Shown here: positions 1 to 6,659 of the stretch, piece after piece
Position numbering within the stretch: position 1 is the stretch's first letter
Layout: each line of letters starts with the position of its first letter
Origin: CAZXBB01 sp964638815
Lineage (GTDB): Bacteria; Planctomycetota; Phycisphaerae; Phycisphaerales; SM1A02
Direction: 5' to 3'
NCBI GenBank assembly: GCA_964638815.1
Contig: CAZXBB010000330.1
Span: forward strand, 1 to 7,865
Length of the DNA stretch: 7,865 nt
Position numbers and translations under genes: made by a program
Notes under the pieces: model-generated
The model's input: only the letters and a program-made list of their open reading frames with translations
What the model was told of the DNA's origin: nothing
Database searches by the model: none

Positions 1-3000
1 CGCAGGGGGCCGCGGTCGAGACGGCGATCGCGGTCGCGTCGTGGATGCGGCGCGTCGAGAAGACCCGCGGCGGCGGCGCCGGCGTGCGCCACCTGCGACC
101 GTTCCCCCGCGGCGCGCGCGCCGCGGCGCTGCGCGATGCGCACGTGGTCGCGGTCCTCGAGCGCGTGGCCGGGCCGCCCGGCGGTGACGGGCCGCTCGCC
201 CGCGAAGTGCGCTGCGCGCTCGATCACGAGCGCGGCGAGCATGCGACCTTCCGGAAGAAGGACGGGCCGCGTATCGTCAACGTGCCCTGCGGTCTCGGCG
301 GACTGCCGGTGCGCGTCGCCGATCTCGTCGCGCTCGTGCGCGAGCTCGCCGCGCCGCACCGTCCGACCGTGTACCTCGGCCTCGACTTCGTGCGGTCGAA
401 CTCGGCGTACCCGAAGCGCGAGGCGCTCATGGATACGCTCCGCCGCGCGCGGCCGGACGTGGCGGCGCTCGGGCTCCACGCCGCCGCCGACCCGCCGGAC
501 GTGCGGCCGGAGGGCGCGGTGACCATCGCGCTGCACCGGCTCGCCGGCGCGGACGAGACCCTCGCGGGCGCGGCGGCGACGCTCGTCCACGAGGCGGCCG
601 GCGGATTCCTCCGCACCCGGCCGGGACTCGCGTGGCCGCGCTCCGGGATGCCGTGCCGCGACGTGCTCACGTTCGCGTCGTCGCCGCTCGGGGATCCGGG
701 CGACGACGTCGGCATCGATCTCGCGATCATCGCGGAGCCCCGCCTCGCGACGCGCGTCGATCCGGCGACGCGGCTCGCGACGGGCGGCGCCCTGCTCGTC
801 GTGACGGAAGCGTCGGAGGACGCGGCGGTGACCCTCCCGGGCGCGGTTCGCGACGCGATCCGCGCGAAGGGCGTCGCGGTCCACGCCGTGCGGATGGCGC
901 CGGCACACGGCGAGGTTGCGCTCGACGCGGACGCGCGCCGTGCCGAGGCGGTTCTCGCCGGCCTGCTCGCGCTCTTCGCGTCGAAGACCGGGAGGTCGAT
1001 CCCGCCGGAGCGCGCTCGGAGTCTCCGGGCGGCGTCCCTCGACGAGGACGCGACCGAAGAGAGCGAGCGCCGCCTCGATGCGTTCGGCGCCTCTTATGCG
1101 GCCGTCACGCGGATCGACGACGCGAACGTGCGGGAGGCCGCGCTTGCGTCGTCCGAGCCGTTCGTTCCGCCGGCGCTGCGCGATCTTGACCGCGCCGACG
1201 GCACCATCGGCTGCCTGTCGAGCTTCTGGGACCGCACCGGCATCCTGTACCGCACCGGCGCGACGGACGAGCTGACGGCCGACCCGCACGCGGCGATGGG
1301 CGCCGTGCCGGCGCTCACGTCGTCGTTCCGCGACGCCGGCGACGCGTGCGACCGCATCCCGGTCCTCGATCCGGCCTCCTGCGACGGGGATCCGCGTCTG
1401 TGGACGACCTGCCCGGACGGCTCCGTGGCGGCCATCGCCATCGCGCCGCGCGCGCTCATCGACACCGGCATCGACCTCGCCGCCCGCGCCGGCCATGCCG
1501 CCGATGCGCTGCGCAGCGTCGCACCGCGTCTCGCCCGGCAGGTTGCCCGCGCCGCGTCGCAGCGGCCGGCCGCGACGTCGGCGGCGGACCTGCTCCGCGC
1601 CGGGTTCGACGCGATGGCGGCGAAGGGCGACCTGTCCGCGGACCGGCGGGCGGGGCTCACGGCCGCGCTCGACGGCGTCGTCGCCGCGGTCGGCGCGCTG
1701 CTCCTCGTGCGCACGGCGGCGCTCTTCGACGAGCCCGAGGCGGCCGCGGCCGGAACCGGCGAGCTGCTCACGCTGGCCGTCAATCCCGACGCGTGCCGGT
1801 GCCCCGATCTCCTCATCCGCCGGTGCGGCGGGCACGGCATCGCGACCGCGCCCCGCACGCCGGACGCCGTCGCCGCAGCGCGCGCGCAGTGGGAGCTCTT
1901 CTGGCAGCTCCCCGACACGTCCGGCGCGACGATCGCGCGGGCCCGCGCGCACCCGGCCATCGGTCCGCTCGCCGGCCTCATGCTCTCGCGTCACTGCGCG
2001 CAAGCGATGGCCGCCGGCGACGGCGCGGAGCCCGGCTCCGGGGCCAGCCTCGTGCTGCGTCACGTGCTGGCGATCAGCGAATTCCACGTGGGCCCGCGGC
2101 TCCAGACGCATCTCGACGACATCGAGCAGCTTCGCCGGAAGCTCGCCGGCTGCATCCAGGCGGCTCTCGCGACGGCGCTTCCCACGGAGGACCTCGACGC
2201 GCTCGCCGAGGGGCTGGACGTCCTCGGACGCAGGGAAGTCGGCCTGACCGCTCTCTCCGCTCGCGTCGACGCCGCGGTCGAGGGCGGGCGCGTGGACGGC
2301 GCCCGGCTCGGTCGTCTCGTGGACGCGGCCCGGGCGCTCGCGGACCTGCACTGGCGCGTGTCGCGCGGCGCCGACGGCCGCGGTCGCGCGCGGGCGGGCA
2401 TGGTGCTCGCGGCGGATTCGACCGGAGCCGGGTCCGGCGTGTACCCGCACAATCCGTTCGCGTGCCCCGTGATCATCGACTCGAGCGGGGAAACGGCTGA
2501 CTTCGCCCGCGGCCTGCTCGAAGGGCACCTGCGTCACCTCATCGCGGGGTTCCGCGCCCGGCGGTGGGCGCAGCGGCTCGTCGAGGATTCCGACGCGGCG
2601 ACGCCTCCGGATCTCCATTTCCATGAGCTCACCGAGGAGGAGCGCGCGGTGTGCCCGCCGATCCTCCTCGTGGGGGACGGACGTTCGTTGGGCGTTCGGG
2701 GCCTCGCGTCGCTGACGTGGCTGCTGCGCTCGGGTCTGCCGGTCAAGGTCCTCGTCCTCAACGGCATCGGCGGCGCGGTCGCCGGCGACCGCGGCGTGGA
2801 CGCGTTCGGGGCGTACCCCGACCGCCAGCCGTTCGATCTCGGGCTGCTCGCCGTGCTCGGGCGCGAGGCGTTCGTCGTGCAGACGTCGCCGGCCCGCCCC
2901 GATCACCTCGCCGACGGCGTGCTGGCGGCGCTGCGATTCGACGGGCCGGCGCTCGTGCACGTCCACGCCCCGAGCCCCGAGCGAGACGGCTTCCCGGCCG

Positions 3001-3527
3001 AGCGGCTCTTCGCGCAGGCCGAGACGGCGGTCGCGACGCGCGCGTTCCCGGTCTTCACGTTCGACCCGCAGCGGGAGGGCGTCTTCGGTGCGAAGCTGAG
3101 CCTCGCGGGCAATCCCGCGCCCGACGCGGACCGCGCGCCCGATGCTGCGGGCGGGTTCCTGACGCTCGCCGACTGGTACGCGTCCGAGACACGGTTCGCG
3201 GCGCACCTTGCCCCCGGCGCGGACGGGCGACCGGCGCCCGACGCGGCGCTCGCGTCCGACGCCGAAGAGCGTTCGCGTCTCTGGCGCACGCTCCAGGAGC
3301 TGGCCGGGATCGTGACGCCCTTCACGGCGACCGTGCGCGCCGACGTCGAGCGCGACGTGGCCGACGCGCACCGGGCCGACGTGCAGACGCTGCGGGACGC
3401 GTACGAGGCGAAGCTCGCGAACCTGCGCGGCGATTTCGAGCGGGAGGCCGCCGATCGCGTGACGGCCGGGCTCATGGCGCTTGCCGGGTACGGGACGAGC
3501 GGTGCGGACGGGGAGACGTCCCCATGA
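1..3527 (+). CDS. Pyruvate:ferredoxin oxidoreductase (PFOR)-like protein with degenerate Fe-S motifs, 5'-truncated by window edge
   Basis: The frame is open from the left edge (first full codon at 3), so the ATG at 45 is internal and the N-terminal part, where PFOR domain I would lie, is outside the window. What is seen, in PFOR order: a domain II-like segment (about 3-350; RHLRPFP, VAVLER, CGLGG); LGLDF and YPKRE (about 375-430); a gamma-like domain III (about 519-1000); two ferredoxin-like segments (about 1354-1440 and 1775-1850); and a ThDP-type domain (about 1980-3070) with GDG at 2673 followed 26 residues later by Asn at 2760, then GPALV and FPVFTFDP (3045-3068). The last 50 or so residues are charged and helical. 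Canonical PFOR oxidises 2-oxoacids with CoA and reduces ferredoxin. Here both CxxCxxCxxxCP motifs keep only Cys 1 and 4, the proximal-cluster cysteines are not found, and the EVYSNTGGQ-type loop is absent. The homology rests on motif order and I judge it likely; 2-oxoacid oxidation is doubtful. It overlaps rnfC by ATGA, which suggests a job tied to Rnf. Confidence 0.75.
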   Translation, partial: QGAAVETAIAVASWMRRVEKTRGGGAGVRHLRPFPRGARAAALRDAHVVAVLERVAGPPGGDGPLAREVRCALDHERGEHATFRKKDGPRIVNVPCGLGGLPVRVADLVALVRELAAPHRPTVYLGLDFVRSNSAYPKREALMDTLRRARPDVAALGLHAAADPPDVRPEGAVTIALHRLAGADETLAGAAATLVHEAAGGFLRTRPGLAWPRSGMPCRDVLTFASSPLGDPGDDVGIDLAIIAEPRLATRVDPATRLATGGALLVVTEASEDAAVTLPGAVRDAIRAKGVAVHAVRMAPAHGEVALDADARRAEAVLAGLLALFASKTGRSIPPERARSLRAASLDEDATEESERRLDAFGASYAAVTRIDDANVREAALASSEPFVPPALRDLDRADGTIGCLSSFWDRTGILYRTGATDELTADPHAAMGAVPALTSSFRDAGDACDRIPVLDPASCDGDPRLWTTCPDGSVAAIAIAPRALIDTGIDLAARAGHAADALRSVAPRLARQVARAASQRPAATSAADLLRAGFDAMAAKGDLSADRRAGLTAALDGVVAAVGALLLVRTAALFDEPEAAAAGTGELLTLAVNPDACRCPDLLIRRCGGHGIATAPRTPDAVAAARAQWELFWQLPDTSGATIARARAHPAIGPLAGLMLSRHCAQAMAAGDGAEPGSGASLVLRHVLAISEFHVGPRLQTHLDDIEQLRRKLAGCIQAALATALPTEDLDALAEGLDVLGRREVGLTALSARVDAAVEGGRVDGARLGRLVDAARALADLHWRVSRGADGRGRARAGMVLAADSTGAGSGVYPHNPFACPVIIDSSGETADFARGLLEGHLRHLIAGFRARRWAQRLVEDSDAATPPDLHFHELTEEERAVCPPILLVGDGRSLGVRGLASLTWLLRSGLPVKVLVLNGIGGAVAGDRGVDAFGAYPDRQPFDLGLLAVLGREAFVVQTSPARPDHLADGVLAALRFDGPALVHVHAPSPERDGFPAERLFAQAETAVATRAFPVFTFDPQREGVFGAKLSLAGNPAPDADRAPDAAGGFLTLADWYASETRFAAHLAPGADGRPAPDAALASDAEERSRLWRTLQELAGIVTPFTATVRADVERDVADAHRADVQTLRDAYEAKLANLRGDFEREAADRVTAGLMALAGYGTSGADGETSP
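3510..3523 (+). promoter_or_regulatory. rnfC ribosome binding site inside a small inverted repeat
   Basis: GGGGAG at 3510-3515 lies 8 bases before the rnfC ATG (3524) and supports that start. The same bases form a perfect 5-bp inverted repeat, GGGGA (3510-3514) and TCCCC (3519-3523) around a GACG tetraloop, ending directly at the ATG. If it folds in the mRNA it would hide the Shine-Dalgarno until ribosomes finishing the upstream gene, whose stop is at 3525-3527, open it. The inverted repeat is seen directly; the coupling role is inferred, and in DNA this GC-rich a short stem may be chance. Confidence 0.4.
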
Positions 3528-4939
3528 AGCTCGATGTTCTCGGCGGCGGCTTCGCCCACGGGGTTCACCCCGCCGGGCACAAGGAGCGGACGCAGCACCT
3601 GCCCGTCGCGCGCATGCCGTTCGTCGCGCGCTACACGCTGCCGCTGAGCCAGAACGCGGGCAAGCCGTCGCGACCGGTGGTGAAGGAACGCGATCGCGTG
3701 GTCCGCGGCCAGGTGATCGCGGAACCCGACGGCTTCGTCTCGGCGACGCTGCACAGCCCCGTGACCGGGCGCGTGGTCGCGCTCGCGCCGCGTCGCCATC
3801 CGAACGGCCAGCTCGTCGCGTGCGTCGAGATCGACGCGGACCCGTTCTCGACGCAGCAGCTCGAGCGCCGGCCGCCGATCGACTGGCGGGCCCTCACGCG
3901 CGACGCCTTCATCGCGCACGTGCAGCGGGCGGGCCTCGTCGGCATGGGCGGCGCCGCGTTTCCCACCCATGTCAAGTACCGCCTGCCGGAAGGCCACCGG
4001 TGCGGTCGCCTCGTCATCAACGGCTGCGAGTGCGAGCCGTACCTGACGTGCGATCACCGTCTCATGGTGGAGCATCCCGACCGCATCATCCGCGGCATCG
4101 AGATCGTCGCGACGATGCTCGGCGCGGACACGAGCGTGATCGGCGTCGAGCTCAACAAGCCCGACGCCATCGCGGCCCTCGAGCGCGCCCGGGACGGCGT
4201 GTTTCCAGTGGACATCGTGCCGCTCGAGGTCAAGTACCCGCAAGGCGCGGAGAAGATGCTCATCAAGGCGCTCTTCGACGAGGAAGTGCCCGCGGGAAAG
4301 CTGCCGCTCGACCTCGACATCCTCGTCAACAACGTCGCCTCGATGGCGGCGCTCGCGGATTACTTCGACCGCGGACAGCCGCTGATCGAGCGACTCGTGA
4401 CGGTCGACGGCCCCGGCGTGACGCATCCGGCCAACCTGATCGTGCCGATCGGCACGCCGGTGCGCGAGGTGCTCCGCCACTGCGGCATCCGACCCGAGAC
4501 GCGACAGGCGATCATGGGCGGGCCGATGATGGGCATGCCGCTCGCATCGCTCGACGTTCCCGTCCTCAAGGGCACGAGCGGCCTCCTCGCGTTCACTGAC
4601 GAGGTCATCGAGCATCCCACGGAGTACGCGTGCGTGCGCTGCGGCAAGTGCCTCGAGGCGTGCAGCAACCTGCTCAACCCGTCCCGTCTCGCGCGGCTCG
4701 CACAGGCGGGCCGGTGGGAGGAGCTCGAGAAGAGCTACGTCCTCGACTGCATGGAATGCGGCGCGTGCACCTATGCGTGTCCCTCGGGGGTTCCGATCGT
4801 GCACCTCATCCGGGCCGCGAAGTCGACTCTGCGCGGCCGCCGCGAGAAGGCGGCGCGGCTTCCGAATGACGCGGCGGAAGCGAAGCGCGCGGCGGAAGCG
4901 CAAGGCGCGCCGGAAGCGAAGGGCGCGAAGAAGGAATGA
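3524..4939 (+). CDS. rnfC: Rnf electron transport complex subunit RnfC
   Basis: Encodes 471 residues. RnfC is the peripheral, NAD(H)-facing subunit of the Rnf complex; it carries FMN and two [4Fe-4S] clusters and links the NAD pool to the ferredoxin-linked membrane chain. The N-terminal RnfC domain is recognisable (GGGFAHGVHP, LPLSQ, SPVTGRV, about residues 6-90). The NADH/FMN-binding 51-kDa-like core has GMGGAAFPT at 140-148 and NGCECEPYLTC at 166-176. An SLBB-like part follows (GPGVTHPANL, GGPMMGMPL). Two complete ferredoxin motifs lie at Cys370/373/376/380 and Cys409/412/415/419-Pro. The start at 3524 fits the usual N-terminus; the frame stays open back to 2651 but that stretch is arginine-rich shadow sequence. 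Length matches the short RnfC type (about 440-470 residues), lacking the long repetitive tail of E. coli RnfC. The C-terminus ends in a short Ala/Glu/Lys tail made of three hexapeptide repeats. The gene overlaps both neighbours by ATGA. Identity is secure. Confidence 0.97.
   Translation: MKLDVLGGGFAHGVHPAGHKERTQHLPVARMPFVARYTLPLSQNAGKPSRPVVKERDRVVRGQVIAEPDGFVSATLHSPVTGRVVALAPRRHPNGQLVACVEIDADPFSTQQLERRPPIDWRALTRDAFIAHVQRAGLVGMGGAAFPTHVKYRLPEGHRCGRLVINGCECEPYLTCDHRLMVEHPDRIIRGIEIVATMLGADTSVIGVELNKPDAIAALERARDGVFPVDIVPLEVKYPQGAEKMLIKALFDEEVPAGKLPLDLDILVNNVASMAALADYFDRGQPLIERLVTVDGPGVTHPANLIVPIGTPVREVLRHCGIRPETRQAIMGGPMMGMPLASLDVPVLKGTSGLLAFTDEVIEHPTEYACVRCGKCLEACSNLLNPSRLARLAQAGRWEELEKSYVLDCMECGACTYACPSGVPIVHLIRAAKSTLRGRREKAARLPNDAAEAKRAAEAQGAPEAKGAKKE
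4871..4924 (+). repeat. Three imperfect 18-bp tandem repeats in the 3' end of rnfC
   Basis: Three in-frame 18-base units at 4871-4888, 4889-4906 and 4907-4924 share the core GCGSCGGAAGCG and encode AAEAKR, AAEAQG and APEAKG (residues 450-467), just before the final AKKE. This low-complexity, mostly helical and charged tail lies after the last ferredoxin motif. It looks like a small slippage expansion, loosely recalling the much longer Ala/Lys-rich repeat tail of enterobacterial RnfC. No function is evident. Confidence 0.8.
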
Positions 4940-5958
4940 CGCCGCGCGATCCCCAACTGCTCCTCCAGTCGGCCCCGTTCCTCCGGCGCGGGGTGACGAC
5001 GCGCGGGCTGATGGTCGAGGTCATGCTCGGCCTCGCGCCGCCCCTGATCGCGGCGGGCTATTTCTTCGGCGTCGGGGCGCTGCTCGTCGTCGTCGCGACG
5101 ACGCTCGGGGCGGTCGTCACGGAGTGGCTCTTCGGCGCCGGCCGTGTCCGCGGGGCGACGCTGCTCGACGGCAGCGCGATCCTCACCGGCATCATCCTCG
5201 GTCTCTGCCTGCCGCCGGGTCTTCCGCTCTGGATGGCGGCGCTGGGCGGCGTCGTCGCGATCGGTCTCGGCAAAGTCGTCTTCGGCGGCCTCGGGCAGAA
5301 CCTCTTCAACCCGGCGCTCGTCGGGCGCGCGTTCCTCCAGGCTGCGTTCCCCACCGCGCTCACGGCGTACGCGCCGCCGGAGACCGGGGCCTTCGCGGCC
5401 GTGCGCGACTCGAACTTCGCGCTGCCGTTCACGTCGCCCGCCGCCGACGCCGTCTCGACCGCGACTCCGCTGGGGCTCATGAAGTTCGAGAGCGAGGCGA
5501 CGCCGCTGGGCCGGCTCTTCCTCGGCGAGCACGCCGGATCGCTCGGCGAAACCTGCGGCGCGGCGATCATCGTGTGCGGCGTCGTGCTCGCGCTGCGACG
5601 CACGTTCGACTGGCGCATCCCGGTAGCGATCCTGCTCGCGGTGACGGTCTCGTCGGCGCTCGTGTGGACCTTCGACCGCACGGCGCCGTCGCCGCTCTTC
5701 ATGATCGGCTCGGGTGGTCTGCTCTTCGGGGCCGTGTACATGGCGACCGATCCCGTGACGAGCCCGATCGCGCCGCGGGGGGCGTGGATCTTCGGCGCCG
5801 GCGTCGGTGTGCTCGTCGTGCTGATCCGGCTCTGGGGCGGGCTGCCCGAAGGGGTGATGTACGCGATCCTCCTCATGAACGCCGCGACGCCGCTGATCGA
5901 CCGCGTCACGCAGCCGCGCGGGTTCGGACGCGGGCGTGCAGGGGGCGCGGGGCCATGA
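4936..5958 (+). CDS. rnfD: Rnf electron transport complex subunit RnfD
   Basis: Encodes 340 residues, the usual RnfD/NqrB-family size. RnfD is a multi-spanning membrane subunit carrying an FMN covalently attached through phosphate to threonine, and takes part in ion-coupled electron transfer. Family signatures: the SAPFLRRG start region; GGLGQNLFNPALVGRAF (about residues 117-133), where family members have a GxGxNxFNPA motif; DAVSTATPLGLMK at about 171-183, with Thr177 as the predicted flavinylation site; and YMATDPVTSP near residue 270. Hydrophobic segments cover most of residues 25-135 and 210-325. The motif is S-T-A-T where S-G-A-T is usual. The start at 4936 is supported by family alignment and the ATGA overlap with rnfC; the purine run AAGAAGGA touches the ATG directly, so initiation probably depends on coupling from rnfC. 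The Gly/Arg-rich C-terminus (about 330-340) is not conserved in the family as far as I know. Flavin attachment would need an ApbE transferase, which is not in this window. Confidence 0.96.
   Translation: MTPRDPQLLLQSAPFLRRGVTTRGLMVEVMLGLAPPLIAAGYFFGVGALLVVVATTLGAVVTEWLFGAGRVRGATLLDGSAILTGIILGLCLPPGLPLWMAALGGVVAIGLGKVVFGGLGQNLFNPALVGRAFLQAAFPTALTAYAPPETGAFAAVRDSNFALPFTSPAADAVSTATPLGLMKFESEATPLGRLFLGEHAGSLGETCGAAIIVCGVVLALRRTFDWRIPVAILLAVTVSSALVWTFDRTAPSPLFMIGSGGLLFGAVYMATDPVTSPIAPRGAWIFGAGVGVLVVLIRLWGGLPEGVMYAILLMNAATPLIDRVTQPRGFGRGRAGGAGP
5940..5945 (+). promoter_or_regulatory. rnfG ribosome binding site
   Basis: AGGGGG lies 9 bases upstream of the ATG at 5955, within the 3' end of rnfD. It supports this start over any codon in the long upstream extension of the same frame. 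Confidence 0.5.
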
Positions 5959-6659
5959 ACGGGCGTGACGTGACCCGCGTGGACGTGACCATCTCGGCCG
6001 GCGCCGGGAAGGAGCCTTCGAGCGTCCGTCTCGTGGCGACGCTCGCGCTCGCGGGGATGCTCTCCGGTCTCGCGCTCGCCGGCGTCTACCAGGTCACGAA
6101 GCCGACGATCGACGCGAACAAAGCGCGGGCGCTTGAGCGAGCCGTGTTCGAGGTCGTCCCCGGGGCGACGCGCATGGAGAAGCTGGTGCGCGACGGGGGC
6201 GGTCTCGCCGCGGCCGGCGACGCGCCGCGCGGCGTCGGCGAAATGGTTTTCGCCGCGTTCGACGACCGCGATCGGTTCCTCGGCTACGCGATCGAGGGGG
6301 CGGGGGCGGGCTACCAGGACACGATCCGCCTGCTGTTCGGCTACGACCCCGCGGCCCGACGCGTCATCGGCATGTACGTGCTCGACAGCCGCGAGACGCC
6401 GGGCCTCGGGGACAGGATCTTCAAGGACGCCGCGTTCGTCGGCAACTTCGCGGATCTCGCGGTCGATCCCGGCATTGTGCTCGTGAAGGGGGGGCGAGCG
6501 GCGGACAACGAAGTGGACGCGATCACGGGCGCGACGATCTCGTCGCGCGCGGTCGTCCGCATCGTGGACGCGGCGCTGGCGGCCTGGCGGGACGCGTTGC
6601 CGGCGGCCGGGCCCGCGGCGCGCCCCGCGGCCCGTCCGGATGCAGGGGAGGGCGGCTGA
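5955..6659 (+). CDS. rnfG: Rnf electron transport complex subunit RnfG (covalent FMN protein)
   Basis: Encodes 234 residues. RnfG is an FMN-binding domain protein anchored by one N-terminal helix, with the flavin domain on the outer (periplasmic) face; its FMN is bound to threonine. Seen here: a roughly 22-residue polar N-terminus, one membrane helix at about residues 24-45, then the FMN-binding domain with GAGYQDTI, the conserved SRETPGLGDRI stretch (near 145-155), and DAITGATISSRAVV, in which Thr194 is the predicted flavin attachment residue. The last 20 or so residues are Ala/Pro/Gly-rich and probably disordered. The ATG at 5955 overlaps the rnfD stop by ATGA and has an AGGGGG upstream; the frame is open back to 4773 but that stretch is the arginine-rich shadow of rnfC/rnfD. 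Together with RnfD this gives the complex its two covalent flavins. Identity is secure; NqrC is the related Na+-NQR subunit but the gene set is Rnf. Confidence 0.96.
   Translation: MNGRDVTRVDVTISAGAGKEPSSVRLVATLALAGMLSGLALAGVYQVTKPTIDANKARALERAVFEVVPGATRMEKLVRDGGGLAAAGDAPRGVGEMVFAAFDDRDRFLGYAIEGAGAGYQDTIRLLFGYDPAARRVIGMYVLDSRETPGLGDRIFKDAAFVGNFADLAVDPGIVLVKGGRAADNEVDAITGATISSRAVVRIVDAALAAWRDALPAAGPAARPAARPDAGEGG
6644..6652 (+). promoter_or_regulatory. rnfE ribosome binding site
   Basis: AGGGGAGGG ends 6 bases before the ATG at 6659, inside the last codons of rnfG. This is the clearest Shine-Dalgarno in the window. It sits at the only junction that uses TGATG (1-bp overlap) instead of ATGA, so rnfE may initiate more independently than its neighbours. 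Confidence 0.6.

Noticed and set aside
45..47. ATG as the true start of the PFOR-like gene
   Set aside because: The frame is open and shows domain II-like sequence (AVETAIAVASW) before this codon, so the gene begins upstream of the window.
1346..2500. A 384-codon + frame inside the PFOR-like gene
   Set aside because: The product is almost entirely Arg/Ala/Gly/Pro low complexity, the usual shadow of a GC-rich gene; the overlapping frame shows the PFOR-like motifs.
2651..3523. N-terminal extension of the rnfC frame by 291 codons
   Set aside because: The extension is arginine-rich shadow sequence, and RnfC proteins begin at the GGGFAHGVHP region that follows the ATG at 3524.
1..3527. The PFOR-like gene as a pseudogene
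   Set aside because: More than 1,100 codons run without stop or frameshift, composition matches the neighbours, and Cys 1/Cys 4 spacing is kept exactly in both ferredoxin-like segments, which suggests selection.
2903..4903. A 666-codon open frame on the minus strand opposite the PFOR-like gene and rnfC
   Set aside because: It is antisense to clearly conserved RnfC, its product is Arg/His/Glu-rich with no recognisable domain, and such long antisense frames are routine in GC-rich DNA.
4771..5532. A 253-codon minus-strand frame rich in Glu/Arg/Asp
   Set aside because: It lies antisense to the start of rnfD and the rnfC repeat tail, has no recognisable motif, and its composition is that of a GC-rich shadow frame.
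4773..5954. N-terminal extension of the rnfG frame
   Set aside because: It overlaps conserved rnfC and rnfD sequence and is low complexity; the ATG at 5955 has a ribosome binding site and gives the normal RnfG anchor.
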